Positions 8,432 through 18,500 are shown, counted from the first letter of the stretch. The stretch is 64,000 nt of DNA from Chromatiales bacterium (GCA_028280505.1 JANQLO010000071.1:1-64000), one strand, 5' to 3'. Numbers and translations are program-made. The notes: generated from the letters alone by a model not told the origin.

Positions 8432-9847
8432 ATGCCTACGACGGAACGCGGATTGGAGGTGATTGACGGAAGAGTCGAGTTGGTCGACGGGCCGACGTTG
8501 CACTGTGCCAGGGTATTACGGGCGCTGCCCGGTAAGCGCCACGTCTGCGAAGGTTTGTTCGATGGCCGGCGGGTGGTCGCCAAGTTCTATCTCGACCCGC
8601 AGCGTGGCTCGATACATCTGCAACGTGAGCTCACGGGGCTGAATGCATTTGCGCAAGCCGGTATAGCGGCACCGACCGTGTTGTGGCATGGATTGGATCT
8701 GCAGGGTCGCGCGGTGCTGGTAATGAGTTTCATCGAACAGGCCGAACCGGTTAATCGCCATTGGGATGACGCAAGCGACGAGCAATGCGAGACCCTAGTC
8801 GCCGAGCTGAGCTCGTTACTGGCGCGGCATCACCAGGCAGGGCTTTGTCAGGTCGATGTTCATCTGGGCAATTTTCTGCTGACCGATGGAGAGCTCTATA
8901 GTTTGGACGGCGATGCGGTAACCGTTGATCGCCAACCGTTGGCATGGCGTCCATCGTTGAGCAATCTCGCCTTGCTTTACGCCCAGTTGCCGCCCGAATG
9001 GGATGAGCGCAGCACCGCGGCGTCCATCGGCTATGCAAGCCAACGTGGGTGGCCGCCGCGCCGAGTTGCCGCAGACCTGCCGGAGTTGATCGAGCGTGCT
9101 CGGCGGAAGCGCTGGCGCAAGTTGCGTGACAAGCTCTATCGTGATTGCACTGCGGTGGCACATATGAAGGTTGCCGGACGTGAGCAGTTTGTGATTCGTG
9201 ACGCAGCCGAACATCTACAAGGTTTGCTGGACGATCCGGATGCGAGTTGCCCCCTCGATCCGGCGCAGCTGCTAAAAAACGGCAATACCGCGACGGTTTG
9301 GCGTACGGGGGCGAATGGTCTTTCTGTCGTGGTGAAGCGCTACAATGTGAAGGGTTTTTTGCATGGTCTGGCTCGTCGGCTTAAGGAAAGTCGTGCCTCG
9401 ATCTCGTGGCGTAATGCTCATAGGCTGAGGTTTTATGGCATCGCCACGCCGGCACCCTTGGCTTATGTCGTACGCAACGAGGGTATGGTGCGGCCGCTGG
9501 CCTATTTCATCGCCGAGGCGGTCGATGGTGTCAGTCTTCGTGACTGGGTCGAAAACCATGTCGATCAGCCTGAGCTGGTGCGATCGACAGCGCGCAAGGT
9601 CGCCGAGCTGTTTGCATTAATGCAGCAGCTCAGGATTTCGCATGGCGATATGAAGGCGTCGAACTTCATTTTGCATAACGAACGGATAGTCGTGATCGAT
9701 TTGGACGCTATGAAGGCACATTGTTGGGGGTTGGGTTTTAATCGTGCCTGGCGCAGGGACATAGCACGTTTCACTGCGAACTGGCGTGAGATGCCGGAGA
9801 TCGCCGACATTTTCGATCAAGAGCTTCGTGCGGTCTTGACCGGTTGA
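8432..9847 (+). CDS. Two-domain InaA/LPS-kinase-like protein
   Basis: A 471-residue protein with two kinase-like modules in tandem. The N-terminal one has VVAKFYLDP (lysine) and a catalytic-type CQVDVHLGNFLL loop (D142), followed by LYSLDGDAV. The C-terminal one has VVVKRYNVKG, a SHGDMKASNFIL loop (D406) and IVVIDLDAMK. Both keep the lysine, aspartate and asparagine expected of active APH/InaA-type folds. The start at 8432 follows GAGG at 8419-8422. From memory, Pseudomonas has a protein of similar size and position (PA5006, sometimes called WapQ) beside WapG and WapP, but I cannot confirm orthology. The likely role is LPS core phosphorylation or a related transfer, acting on a membrane-associated glycolipid. 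Confidence 0.8.
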   Translation: MPTTERGLEVIDGRVELVDGPTLHCARVLRALPGKRHVCEGLFDGRRVVAKFYLDPQRGSIHLQRELTGLNAFAQAGIAAPTVLWHGLDLQGRAVLVMSFIEQAEPVNRHWDDASDEQCETLVAELSSLLARHHQAGLCQVDVHLGNFLLTDGELYSLDGDAVTVDRQPLAWRPSLSNLALLYAQLPPEWDERSTAASIGYASQRGWPPRRVAADLPELIERARRKRWRKLRDKLYRDCTAVAHMKVAGREQFVIRDAAEHLQGLLDDPDASCPLDPAQLLKNGNTATVWRTGANGLSVVVKRYNVKGFLHGLARRLKESRASISWRNAHRLRFYGIATPAPLAYVVRNEGMVRPLAYFIAEAVDGVSLRDWVENHVDQPELVRSTARKVAELFALMQQLRISHGDMKASNFILHNERIVVIDLDAMKAHCWGLGFNRAWRRDIARFTANWREMPEIADIFDQELRAVLTG

Positions 9848-9916
9848 GCGGATACTCGCTTCCACCCCGAATCACTGGCAAAATTCGGTGCTGATTTTGA
9901 TTTTCCGATTGTTTTC

Positions 9917-11653
9917 ATGATTGTATTGGGCATCTCCGGTGCCGTGAGTCACGACCCTTCAGCGGCATTGTTCGTCGATGGCGAGTTGGTGGCGGCTGCG
10001 GAGGAAGAGCGTTTCATCCGCGACAAACATGCCAAGGGGCGCTATCCCTATGAGGCCACGCGTTTCTGTCTCGAATTCGCGGGCATCAAACCGAGTGATG
10101 TCGACGTGGTCGCTTTCCCTTATGCGAGCATCCCGTTGGGTAGCCCGGCGCGTTGGCATTACGCGCGGCGCCACTGGTATGCGCCGGATCGGGCGCTTGA
10201 TGCCATCTTCAATGGCAATCGGCGTTTTCGGCGGAACCTTGGCAAGACCCGAAAGCTGGTTGCTGACCTGGGCATCGACAAGGCCCGGATCGAGCCGGTC
10301 GAACACCATTTGACCCATGCGTCGAGCGCCTATCATCTGAGTGGCTTTCAAGAGAAGACCGCGATCTTAAGTATCGATGGTAAAGGCGAATATGCGACGA
10401 CCTTCTTCGGTTATGGTGAGAACGGCCGCATCCATAAGATCAAAGAGTTTTACGATCCGGACTCACTCGGCGGTATGTATGGTGCGCTGACGGAATATCT
10501 CGGTTTCGAGATGCTGGATGGTGAATTCAAGGTTATGGGCATGGCGCCCTACGGTAACCCTAAAAGGTTCGATTTTTCGCGTCTGATCGATTACGACAAG
10601 CAGTCGTTCAAAATCAATACCCAATTGATCAATGTAATCGGGTTGCGCCGTTACAAAGATGCGGCCGGTAAGGGTTACTACTTCAGTCCGAAGCTGATCG
10701 ATTGGCTGGGCCCGAAGCGCGAGGGTGACGAGATTGATGATCCCTATATCGACTATGCCGCGTCGATTCAGCAGTTGCTGGAAGATGTTTCGCTTGGTCT
10801 GATTGATCATTACCTCGGCGATGTTTTGCGCGAGACAGGTAAGATCTGTTATGCCGGCGGTGTGGCGCTGAACGTCAAGCTCAATCAACGAATTATCGTG
10901 CGCGACGACGTCAAGGAATTGTTCGTGCAGCCGGCCGCCTCGGATGCCGGCACGGCATTGGGTGCGGCCGCTTATGTCGCCAACCGGCAAGGCGATCACG
11001 TCAAGCCGATGGCGCACGCCTATCTCGGACCGCGCTACAGTACCGAGCAGTGCATCGAGGCCTGTAAAGCGCACGAGATGCAACCGACATGGCAGCGGGT
11101 TGATGACGTGCCGGCGCGCGCCGCGCAGATTTTGGCCGACGGCAACCCGCTGGCTTGGTTTCAGGGACGCATGGAATTCGGACCGCGTGCGCTGGGCAAC
11201 CGGTCAATCCTCGGTGCGCCGAACGTGGCCGGTATCGCCGAACGGATCAACGAACAGATCAAGTATCGTGAACGCTGGCGTCCGTTCTGTCCCAGTATGC
11301 TCGACCGGGTCGCGCCACAGATGCTGCAGACGGATCACCCGGCGCCCTACATGACCTTCACCTTCGACGTGGCCGAGGATTGGAAAGACCGCGTGCCCGA
11401 GGTCGTACATGAAGACGGTACGGCACGCGCTCAAGTGGTTACCCGCGAGACCAATCCCCGTTACTACACCCTGATCGAAGAGTTGGAAAAGCTCACCGGT
11501 AACGGTGTGATCCTGAATACCTCGTTGAATCGACGTGGTGAGCCAATGGTTTGTTCACCGACCGATGCGTTGAATATGTTCTATGGATCGGAACTGCAGT
11601 ATTTGATGATGGAAGATGTTCTGATCGTCAAGCAGCGTGCCGATGATGTCTGA
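9917..11653 (+). CDS. Carbamoyltransferase (NodU/CmcH family, WapO-like)
   Basis: Transfers the carbamoyl group of carbamoyl phosphate, via carbamoyl-AMP, to a sugar hydroxyl. In the Pseudomonas LPS core the equivalent gene (wapO) carbamoylates a heptose, and the same role is likely here. It has 578 residues, the normal family size. The N-terminal Kae1-like domain has the metal-binding HHLTHASSAYH motif (H130 to H134), IDGKGEYATTF and GGVALNVKLNQR. The C-terminal domain has FQGRMEFGPRALGNRSIL and ILNTSLNRRGEP. It begins 69 bases after the kinase gene, and no strong ribosome site is visible. It overlaps the next gene. Confidence 0.92.
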   Translation: MIVLGISGAVSHDPSAALFVDGELVAAAEEERFIRDKHAKGRYPYEATRFCLEFAGIKPSDVDVVAFPYASIPLGSPARWHYARRHWYAPDRALDAIFNGNRRFRRNLGKTRKLVADLGIDKARIEPVEHHLTHASSAYHLSGFQEKTAILSIDGKGEYATTFFGYGENGRIHKIKEFYDPDSLGGMYGALTEYLGFEMLDGEFKVMGMAPYGNPKRFDFSRLIDYDKQSFKINTQLINVIGLRRYKDAAGKGYYFSPKLIDWLGPKREGDEIDDPYIDYAASIQQLLEDVSLGLIDHYLGDVLRETGKICYAGGVALNVKLNQRIIVRDDVKELFVQPAASDAGTALGAAAYVANRQGDHVKPMAHAYLGPRYSTEQCIEACKAHEMQPTWQRVDDVPARAAQILADGNPLAWFQGRMEFGPRALGNRSILGAPNVAGIAERINEQIKYRERWRPFCPSMLDRVAPQMLQTDHPAPYMTFTFDVAEDWKDRVPEVVHEDGTARAQVVTRETNPRYYTLIEELEKLTGNGVILNTSLNRRGEPMVCSPTDALNMFYGSELQYLMMEDVLIVKQRADDV

Positions 11654-12677
11654 CGTCATGCAGCCGGTCCGCGTCCTGGCGATTACGCGTAAACCTCATT
11701 CGGCCTCGTTCGAACAGCGCATAACGAATTTCGTTGAACCGCTGAAGGCGTTTGGCGTTGAGGTGGATGTTGCCGTTTATCCGAAGAAGTTGTTACGCCA
11801 GGTCGCGGTATTGTCGCGTGCCCGGCAATACGATGTGGTTTGGTGGCACCGTCATCTGCTGCCCTGGTGGCAGTTGCGGTTGCTGCGTGGTAAGGCGCGT
11901 TACCTCGTTTATGATTTCGATGACCCGGTCTGTTTTTCGACCCGTGAAGACGGTGCGAGCAGTGTTCGGTCTCAACGTTTTCGCCGCTTGGTCGGCGCGG
12001 CGGATGCCGTGCTTGCGGGCAGTCACTATTTGCGGGATCTGGCCGAGGCGCACAATGGTAATGTGCATATCGTGCCAATGGCGATCGATCTACCGCCTGA
12101 ATACGGTTCGGATCTTGGTAAGACGCCCAGAGAACTGCTCTGGTTGGGATCGGAGTCGACCCAGAAGTATCTCGAACTCATACGTCCGGCACTCGAAGAC
12201 CTGGGCAGACAGCGTCGGGACTTGAAGCTACGCTTGGTCGCGCACAAGCCTATGACATTCGGTGACCTGGATACCGAATTCGTGCAATGGTCGCCGCAGA
12301 CCCAGGACGAGGCACTGCGCGAATGCACGGTTGGTCTGTGTCCCATGCCGGACAATCCTTGGACGCGGGGGAAGTGCCCGTACAAGGTGCTGCAATACAT
12401 GTCGCATGCGATGCCTTGGGTAGGTTCGGCGGTTGGGGAGAACATCGTGACTGCCGGCGAGCCGGAGGGCGACAGTGCGCGCGGTCGCGTAGCCATGGCA
12501 CAGGATGAGTGGGTTGCTGCGATTGTCGCGTTAGTCGATGTGATCGACGACAGTCGCCAGATGGGTATGCGTGCCCGTCGCTACATTGAGGTGAATCACG
12601 AGCGACACCACATCGCCGAACGGGTCGCGGCGATCCTACGTGAAGGTCTGTCGGATGCCCTCGTCGGGCACGTGTAG
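11646..12677 (+). CDS. Glycosyltransferase of the GT-B type, probably LPS core
   Basis: About 343 residues. The protein has a Rossmann-like N-terminal half (VRVLAITRKPHSASFEQRI), a YLVYDFDDPVCF segment seen in many GT4-like transferases, and a C-terminal half with CPYKVLQYMSHAMPWVGSAVGEN. The last segment stands where GT4 enzymes bind the nucleotide sugar. The start is uncertain: ATG codons at 11637, 11643, 11646 and 11658 are all possible, and all but the last overlap the carbamoyltransferase. The position after the carbamoyltransferase fits a core glycosyltransferase. Donor and linkage are unknown. Its last 42 bases overlap the convergent methyltransferase gene. Confidence 0.8.
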   Translation: MSDVMQPVRVLAITRKPHSASFEQRITNFVEPLKAFGVEVDVAVYPKKLLRQVAVLSRARQYDVVWWHRHLLPWWQLRLLRGKARYLVYDFDDPVCFSTREDGASSVRSQRFRRLVGAADAVLAGSHYLRDLAEAHNGNVHIVPMAIDLPPEYGSDLGKTPRELLWLGSESTQKYLELIRPALEDLGRQRRDLKLRLVAHKPMTFGDLDTEFVQWSPQTQDEALRECTVGLCPMPDNPWTRGKCPYKVLQYMSHAMPWVGSAVGENIVTAGEPEGDSARGRVAMAQDEWVAAIVALVDVIDDSRQMGMRARRYIEVNHERHHIAERVAAILREGLSDALVGHV

Positions 12678-13376
12678 TACGCCGATACCAATTTTCTTGC
12701 CGGAGCCGTCCGGGCCGATCAGTTCCTCACAGTCATACTTTTCTTTGAGTTCGCTCCACAACCGGTCAACACGTATTGTCGGCTGGTCCTTGCGATAGAG
12801 AATGTCGTGGAAGGCGATGACGCCACCGGGTCTTACCATTTTGCCGTAATCAAGAAAGTCCGCCTTAACACCTTCGTAGGTGTGGTCGCCGTCGATGAAA
12901 GCGAAATCGATCGGCTCGCCGCCGAAGCGGTCCGATACGGCCTGTTGAGTCTCGGTTTGATGCGAATCAGCAAGCAACAGATGCATCTTCTGTTCGTCAT
13001 GTACGAACGCTTGATAGAACTCTGAGCGGCAGTTGGCATAGGCGCCACCGAAGTCGCCCCCGGGGAGGTCCACACTGACCAATGTTGCGTCGTCTGTTGC
13101 GGCCTGCGCCCACAGATACAAAGTTCCGCCACGCGCCGTGCCGACCTCCAACACCTTGCGGGGATGAAGTTCACAGATGATCTCGAACAGGCGTTCGATC
13201 TCGACCGGATTCTGTCTTGGGCGCATGGTCTTGAAATGGCCGTGTCCACGAAAGACGAAGGGGATGGCGAAACGCGAACGTGCCGACGGCAGGCGTTTTT
13301 CAAGGACGGCCAGCTCCTTGAGCGCCCGGTTCTTGGTCGTTTCCGTCAGCAGGTCGTAAAGAAGGCGTTTGATCAC
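12636..13376 (-). CDS. Class I SAM-dependent methyltransferase
   Basis: A 246-residue protein with a clear Rossmann methyltransferase core: motif I VLEVGTARGGTLYLW, then ATLVSVDLPGG, and motif DFAFIDGDHTYEGVKADF, typical of the Methyltransf_24 group found in polysaccharide and cephalosporin-hydroxylase-like genes. It probably O-methylates a sugar or another small acceptor. Its start overlaps the FkbM-type gene by 4 bases (ATGA), and it is the last gene of the minus-strand rfb operon. Its 3' end overlaps the convergent glycosyltransferase by 42 bases. A methyltransferase in a locus with Wzm/Wzt could cap O-chains, but this is inference. Confidence 0.85.
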   Translation of the reverse strand: MIKRLLYDLLTETTKNRALKELAVLEKRLPSARSRFAIPFVFRGHGHFKTMRPRQNPVEIERLFEIICELHPRKVLEVGTARGGTLYLWAQAATDDATLVSVDLPGGDFGGAYANCRSEFYQAFVHDEQKMHLLLADSHQTETQQAVSDRFGGEPIDFAFIDGDHTYEGVKADFLDYGKMVRPGGVIAFHDILYRKDQPTIRVDRLWSELKEKYDCEELIGPDGSGKKIGIGVLHVPDEGIRQTFT

Positions 13377-14098
13377 GGCAAAAGGTCCTCATGTGCGAAT
13401 ATCGCGTTGGCGTAGGAGAGGGCGCCGTTGTCCGCATATTTCACCTTGTAGAGGTCATAGAGCACGAACCCGTAGTCTCGGAGGAAACGGTCGAGGTCGC
13501 CGAGCAATGCGCCGCCTTCATACATGGGATTGAAAAAAATCTCCGTGTAGATCAGGCGGGTTGTTTCCGTCAGTGTATCGGTGGCGCCCTTGAGTGCCAT
13601 CAGTTCCCCTGCCTGGATATCGAACTTCATCACCTCCAGGTGGGGAGAACCAATGCGTTGTCGCCAGTCATCAATGGTTGTCGATGGCACCTCCAACTCG
13701 GATATCTCTTCACCGGCGGCTTGAGAAGTCCGCGCCAACTCTTCGTTGAATGGCAGCAACGAGGTTTTGCCTGTATCGCTGCAGATGATGAGATTCTGGG
13801 TGCCCGTATAGTCCGATAGGACCTCGAACTGCGGATGGACACGGTTGTCTTCGGCTGCGTAGCGTTCCAACGCCTCTCGATATTTTGGATGGGCTTCGAA
13901 CAGATAAGCGTTGGCGTCGGGAAAGGTCTTCAGGAATTTCCTCGTAATTCGGCCGTCGCTTGCGCCTGCGTCCAGCAGGCCTTGAATGCGTCTGCCTTCG
14001 AGGAGTCTTGCCATAGTCTCGTAGTGACTCGACAGCGACACCAGGTTGCGGTTTGATGAGATGAGGCTTTTTGCCAGGAGTTTTTTTAGGCTGGGCAT
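13373..14098 (-). CDS. FkbM-family methyltransferase
   Basis: A 241-residue SAM-dependent O-methyltransferase of the FkbM type. Features seen are the motif I region GLLDAGASDGRITRKFLK, YLFEAHPKY (SAM ribose binding), and VMKFDIQAGELMALKGA, which matches the FkbM LKIDVEGxE motif with Q in place of the usual acidic environment. Such enzymes often methylate sugars in O-antigens and glycolipids. It is transcribed with the methyltransferase downstream (4-base overlap) and lies 142 bases after rfbD. That gap holds no gene and no clear terminator. Confidence 0.85.
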   Translation of the reverse strand: MPSLKKLLAKSLISSNRNLVSLSSHYETMARLLEGRRIQGLLDAGASDGRITRKFLKTFPDANAYLFEAHPKYREALERYAAEDNRVHPQFEVLSDYTGTQNLIICSDTGKTSLLPFNEELARTSQAAGEEISELEVPSTTIDDWRQRIGSPHLEVMKFDIQAGELMALKGATDTLTETTRLIYTEIFFNPMYEGGALLGDLDRFLRDYGFVLYDLYKVKYADNGALSYANAIFAHEDLLP

Positions 14099-14240
14099 TC
14101 GGGGTCCGGATCTGCAGCGGGTTGTCGAGCAAGATGCATGGGCCGACCGGGGGGAACGGCCGGGGCAATGCTAGCACAGGCGCGACCAACGCCCATTATG
14201 GACAGTGAAACGGAGACGATGCCGGCCAGTGGGTGGGCGT

Positions 14241-15122
14241 TCAATCGGTGTCGCTGAGGCAACGGTCGAGTGTCCGGTCCCAGGCAGGGAGTGTGATGCC
14301 GAACGTGTCTCGCAGTTTGGTCGAATCCATTAGCGAGTTCAGAGGTCTTCGGGCCGGAGTGGGATACTGGCGCGTTTTGATCGGGACCAGCCGACAAGGG
14401 AGGTCGAGGCGCTCGCGTATCGCTGAGGCGAAACCGAACCAAGTCGTCGCGCCTGACGGGCCGAGGTGGTAGATGCCCGCAAGGCGAAGTCGTTTGTCGA
14501 TATCGAGCGGCGTTTGCGCGAGGATTGCGGTCGTGGCCTCGGCGATCGAGCGGCCCCAGGTCGGTGCGCCGCTCTGGTCGTCGACGATGCTGAGTTCTTC
14601 CCGTTCGCGCATCAACTTCTGCATGGTGAGCAGAAAATTGTTGCCGCGCAGTCCGTAGACCCAGCTCACCCGAAGGATTAGCGCGGCACATCCGCTGGCC
14701 AGTAGCGCTTCGTCGCCGGCGAGTTTCGTACGGCCATATACATTGAGGGGATTGGGTGTATCCGTCTCGACATAGGGCCCGGGTTTCGTACCGTCGTAGA
14801 CGTAATCCGTCGAGTAGTGAACGACGAGTGTGCCGTGCTTCTTCGCCCATACGCCGATGACTGCGGGAATCTCGGTGTTGAGTTGCATGGCCGCGTTGGG
14901 CTCGCTCTCGGCTTTGTCCACGGCGGTGTAGGCAGATGCGTTGACGATGATGTCCGGTGCGACTGTGTCGAGGGTATCTTGTAGCCGGCTGGGTTCTTGA
15001 AGGTCGATGATGTGATCCGAACTGTTGCTACGGCTTGTGGTGATCAGCGACCCGGTCGATGGCAGGGTTCGAACCAGTTCGCTCCCGACCTGTCCCGTCG
15101 CCCCTAAAAGCAAGATACGCAT
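14241..15122 (-). CDS. rfbD: dTDP-4-dehydrorhamnose reductase
   Basis: Last step of dTDP-L-rhamnose synthesis: NADPH-dependent reduction of dTDP-4-keto-L-rhamnose. It has 293 residues. The dinucleotide-binding GATGQVGSEL is at residues 8-17. VNASAYTAVDKAESE and STDYVYDGTKPGPY follow, and the catalytic pair is in YGRTKLAGDEA. It is in the order rfbB-rfbA-rfbC-rfbD on the minus strand, 2 bases after rfbC, so it is co-transcribed. Confidence 0.96.
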   Translation of the reverse strand: MRILLLGATGQVGSELVRTLPSTGSLITTSRSNSSDHIIDLQEPSRLQDTLDTVAPDIIVNASAYTAVDKAESEPNAAMQLNTEIPAVIGVWAKKHGTLVVHYSTDYVYDGTKPGPYVETDTPNPLNVYGRTKLAGDEALLASGCAALILRVSWVYGLRGNNFLLTMQKLMREREELSIVDDQSGAPTWGRSIAEATTAILAQTPLDIDKRLRLAGIYHLGPSGATTWFGFASAIRERLDLPCRLVPIKTRQYPTPARRPLNSLMDSTKLRDTFGITLPAWDRTLDRCLSDTD

Positions 15123-15124
15123 GC

Positions 15125-15679
15125 TTAAAAGGAGGTGAAGCGTGATTCGGGAATGTCGGCCAGCAGGGGGGCGGTACGGTCTTTGTCGGACAATATCATT
15201 TCGCCGTCAATCGGCCAGTCGATGCCGATTGCCGGGTCGTTCCAGCGCACGGCAAACTCGCTCTGCGGGCTGTAGATATCGGTGGTTTTGTAGCCGAACA
15301 GCGCGTATTCACTCATGACGTAGTAGCCGTGGGCAAAACCGGGAGGAACATAGAACTGCAGCCCGTTGTCCTGGTCGAGGACAACCCCGTGCCATTGACG
15401 GAACGTGGGCGAGCCGGCCCGCAGGTCCACTGCCACATCGAATACCTTGCCCGCAAAGACCTGCACGAGTTTACCCTGGGCGTAGGGTTCCTGCGCGTGC
15501 AGGCCACGCAATACACCGCGTGCAGATCGTGCCAGATTGTCCTGGACGAAGCTTTCTTGGATGCCCGCCTTGCGATAGCGTGTATCCTGCCACACCTCGG
15601 CAAGCCAGCCGCGCTGGTCGCCGAAGCGTTTGGGCTCGATCAATTTGAGCCCCGGTAGATCCAGTTCGGTGATTTTCAT
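15125..15679 (-). CDS. rfbC: dTDP-4-dehydrorhamnose 3,5-epimerase
   Basis: Cupin-fold epimerase that converts dTDP-4-keto-6-deoxyglucose to the L-rhamno configuration. It has 184 residues, the usual length. Visible features are the [12 protein letters not shown] segment with the catalytic histidine, [17 protein letters not shown], and [18 protein letters not shown]. Its start overlaps the end of rfbA by 4 bases, which shows translational coupling. Confidence 0.96.
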   Translation of the reverse strand: MKITELDLPGLKLIEPKRFGDQRGWLAEVWQDTRYRKAGIQESFVQDNLARSARGVLRGLHAQEPYAQGKLVQVFAGKVFDVAVDLRAGSPTFRQWHGVVLDQDNGLQFYVPPGFAHGYYVMSEYALFGYKTTDIYSPQSEFAVRWNDPAIGIDWPIDGEMILSDKDRTAPLLADIPESRFTSF

Positions 15680-16554
15680 CTTTGAGAGGTGTACTCGAGG
15701 AGGTCGAGGAGGTACCGGCCGTAGCCGTTCTTGCCCAACGGTTCGGCCAGCCGTTGCATCTGCTCGTTGTCGATCCAGCGGTTTCGCCAGGCGATTTCTT
15801 CGGGGCAGCAGACCTTGAGACCCTGACGTTTTTCGATCGTTTCGACGAAGCTGGCGGCCTCGAGCAGTGAGTCGTGGGTGCCGGTATCCAGCCAGGCCAT
15901 ACCGCGGCCGAGTTGTTCGAGTCGCAGCTTGCCTTCTTTCAGATACAGATTATTGAGGTCGGTGATCTCGAGTTCCCCGCGCGACGAGGGCTTGAGTGTC
16001 GTCGCGAATTCGCAGACCCGTTCATCGTAGAAGTACAAACCGGTTACGGCGTAGTTGGATTTTGGTTGTATTGGTTTTTCCTCCAGGTTGACAACGTGGC
16101 CTTTGTCATCGAACTCCGCCACGCCGTAGCGTTCGGGGTCTCGTACCCAGTATCCGAATATGGTCGCTCCATCGGAACTGCCGGCCGCTCGACTCAGCAG
16201 CGAACTGAGACCTTGGCCAAAAAAGATGTTGTCACCGAGAATCAGGCAGCAGGGCTGGCCTTTGACAAAGTGACGTCCGATCAGGAAGGCTTCCGCGAGA
16301 CCGCCGGGATTTTCCTGTATTGCGTAGTCTATGGCCAGACCCCATGGGCTGCCGTCACCGAGCAGTTGCCGAAACAGTGGGTTGTCACGCGGCGTGGTGA
16401 TGATCAGGATTTCGCGAATCCCCGCCATCATCAAGGTCGACAGCGGGTAGTAGATCATCGGTTTGTCATACACCGGCAAGAGCTGCTTGCTGATCGACAG
16501 CGTGATCGGGTGGAGTCTCGTACCCGCGCCGCCGGCTAGTATGATGCCTTTCAT
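15676..16554 (-). CDS. rfbA: Glucose-1-phosphate thymidylyltransferase
   Basis: Makes dTDP-glucose from glucose 1-phosphate and dTTP. This is the entry step for dTDP-rhamnose and also for the dTDP-3-amino-3,6-dideoxyhexose made by genes at 24813-26353. It has 292 residues. The nucleotide-binding [11 protein letters not shown] is at residues 8-18. [18 protein letters not shown] and [10 protein letters not shown] follow. It lies 21 bases after rfbB in the same operon. Confidence 0.97.
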   Translation of the reverse strand: MKGIILAGGAGTRLHPITLSISKQLLPVYDKPMIYYPLSTLMMAGIREILIITTPRDNPLFRQLLGDGSPWGLAIDYAIQENPGGLAEAFLIGRHFVKGQPCCLILGDNIFFGQGLSSLLSRAAGSSDGATIFGYWVRDPERYGVAEFDDKGHVVNLEEKPIQPKSNYAVTGLYFYDERVCEFATTLKPSSRGELEITDLNNLYLKEGKLRLEQLGRGMAWLDTGTHDSLLEAASFVETIEKRQGLKVCCPEEIAWRNRWIDNEQMQRLAEPLGKNGYGRYLLDLLEYTSQR

Positions 16555-16575
16555 TCTTCCGGCCTGTTCCGGCGA

Positions 16576-17661
16576 CTACTGCAGCCCAAGTCGTTGACCG
16601 TCATAGTTGTCGGCATTGACGGCTTCGCACCAGTCGAGATGATCAAGATACCATTGTACCGTTTTGCGCATGCCGCTCTCAAAGGTCTCTTGTGGCTGCC
16701 AGCCCAGTTGGTTGCGAATTTTGCTGGCATCGATGGCGTAGCGCCAGTCGTGTCCCGGGCGGTCGGCGACGAATGTCTTGAGCTGTGAATGCGGACTGTG
16801 GAGCGAGTCTGGAAGTAGTTCATCCAGAAGCAAGCAAAGCGTATCGACGACCTCTAGGTTCGTTTTTTCACTGTTGCCGCCTATGTTGTATATCTCACCA
16901 GGTTTGCCTTCGTTAACTGTCAGCCAAATAGCCCGACAATGGTCTTCGACAAACAGCCAGTCCCGCACGTTCTGGCCATCGCCGTAGATTGGTAGTGGCT
17001 TACCCTCAAGTGCGTTCAGGATCACCAACGGGATCAACTTTTCCGGAAACTGATAGGGACCATAGTTGTTTGAGCAATTGGTGGTCAGCGTTGGCAGACC
17101 ATAGGTGTGGTACCAGGCCCTGACCAGATGATCCGACGCGGCCTTGGACGCCGAGTAAGGCGAATTGGGCGCGTAAGGGGTGTCTTCGGAAAAGGTGCCA
17201 TGATCACCCAAGGAGCCATAGACTTCATCCGTGGAGACGTGCAGGAAACGAAATCTGGCCTGATCGACGTTGTCGAGGGTGCGCCAATAACTCAGCGCAT
17301 TGTCCAGCAGATTGTAGGTGCCGACGATGTTGGTGTGAATGAAGTCGGCCGGGCCATCGATTGAGCGGTCGACATGGCTTTCGGCCGCGAAGTTGATCAG
17401 GTAGGTGGGTGCGAAGTCGTCGATGAGCTGGCGTACCAGATTCGAGTCGGCGATATCGCCTTGGACGAAGCGATGGCGCGGATGGTCGGCGACGTCGGCC
17501 ACCGTCTGCAGGTTGCCGGCGTAGGTCAAGAGATCGAGGTTGGCAATCTCTGCATTGGTATCCTCAATCAGATGGTGAATGAAATTGCTACCAATGAATC
17601 CACAGCCCCCGGTCACAAGAACGCGGGCCCGCCCGTTGGAGTTTCTGACGAACTGCGACAT
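16576..17661 (-). CDS. rfbB: dTDP-glucose 4,6-dehydratase
   Basis: SDR enzyme that converts dTDP-glucose to dTDP-4-keto-6-deoxyglucose, the common intermediate for rhamnose and for Fuc3N/Qui3N sugars. From the ATG at 17661 it has 361 residues. The frame extends upstream to 17814, but that part has no similarity. NAD binding is at [12 protein letters not shown]. The DxE segment [14 protein letters not shown] and the catalytic [12 protein letters not shown] are intact. It is the first gene of the rfbBACD-methyltransferase operon. Its promoter should lie in 17662-17800, but I see no convincing -35/-10 pair. Confidence 0.96.
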   Translation of the reverse strand: MSQFVRNSNGRARVLVTGGCGFIGSNFIHHLIEDTNAEIANLDLLTYAGNLQTVADVADHPRHRFVQGDIADSNLVRQLIDDFAPTYLINFAAESHVDRSIDGPADFIHTNIVGTYNLLDNALSYWRTLDNVDQARFRFLHVSTDEVYGSLGDHGTFSEDTPYAPNSPYSASKAASDHLVRAWYHTYGLPTLTTNCSNNYGPYQFPEKLIPLVILNALEGKPLPIYGDGQNVRDWLFVEDHCRAIWLTVNEGKPGEIYNIGGNSEKTNLEVVDTLCLLLDELLPDSLHSPHSQLKTFVADRPGHDWRYAIDASKIRNQLGWQPQETFESGMRKTVQWYLDHLDWCEAVNADNYDGQRLGLQ

Positions 17662-18185
17662 GCAGATGGATTTCCGGATTTGGAATACAGTGCCCGATTT
17701 TAATCGAATTGGCCGCTGGTGGGTTAATAAGCGACGCGCGCAAGTCTGAATTTTGGCTGGCGGCAATACTGTGGGTTTGAGAGCAGCGAATGACAGGCCG
17801 AACCAAATACCCACTTACGAGCTTCCGACAAATACCAATCTGCCGTTACTGGCAGTCCCGTGGTCGAAGAGATTCCGAGTAGTTTGGCGAAAGCGTTCCA
17901 GGTGCGAGGCGGGCTGGGCTTGCTGTGAATGTCGTTCCGACACGGTTGTTTGGCCCTTTTGAATCTCTCTGTCAGCGCAGCCTTACGCTTTGCTCTCCGG
18001 TCCTACACTCATACCATTCGCTCTACTAATGATGTAGCGAAACTAGCATGTGTGGGTTTTCTCTGGGTTAATACCGTTTAAGGATACTTCTAAATCAATC
18101 CGGAAACAGCTATGTAGTAAACTGGGGAGCACTACTTTTGCGCGACGGGGTCTCGGCAAAAGCGATCATCATTTAGAGCCTGGCT
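17662..18185. other. Gene-free junction between core/rfb region and O-antigen island
   Basis: About 520 bases with no supportable gene on either strand. Base composition shifts here from the GC-rich core operon to AT-richer DNA. A short perfect hairpin (AGCCTG, loop GCTT, CAGGCT) at 18177-18192 overlaps the end of the transposase remnant next door. The promoter for the rfb operon is expected at the left end of this stretch. Confidence 0.6.
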
Positions 18186-18500
18186 TCAGGCTTGAAGTGC
18201 AACGATCAAATGATGCCTTCGAATAGCTCTTCGGGTGTGCGATAGCCATGGTGTTTCCTTGGTCTGGTGTTGAGTTGGCTTGTGATGTTGTTGCACTGCC
18301 GCTGCGTGAGCGCGGCCATGCATGGTTCCCATGGATAGGTCCTGGTGGTGGATGAGGCCGTTGGTGTCTTCATTGGTTCCGCGTTCCCGTGAGTGATGGG
18401 GTGTGGCGAAATACAAGCGAATGCCGGTTGCACGTTCGATGTCCTGATATCCATGGAATTCGGTTACGTCATGATTGATTCCCTTTAACTTGCCGGTTCA
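18186..18500 (-). pseudogene. Decayed IS30-family transposase, C-terminal fragment
   Basis: Reading the minus strand across two frames recovers the C-terminal third of an IS30-type DDE transposase. One frame gives DVTEFHGYQDIERATGIR and YFATPHHSRERGTNEDTNGL, equivalent to the family's DNGxEF, YFADPYxSWxRGxNENTNGL and the final catalytic glutamate. The other gives NNITSQLNTRPRKHHGYRTP, equivalent to LNxRPRKxLGYxTPxELF. The ending VALQA is typical of the family. At least two frameshifts separate these pieces. The N-terminal two thirds and the rest of the element are missing. It marks an old insertion at the edge of the O-antigen island. Confidence 0.85.

Noticed and set aside
18186-18454. Two short minus-strand open frames as hypothetical genes
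   Set aside because: Together they are the frameshifted C-terminal part of an IS30-family transposase.
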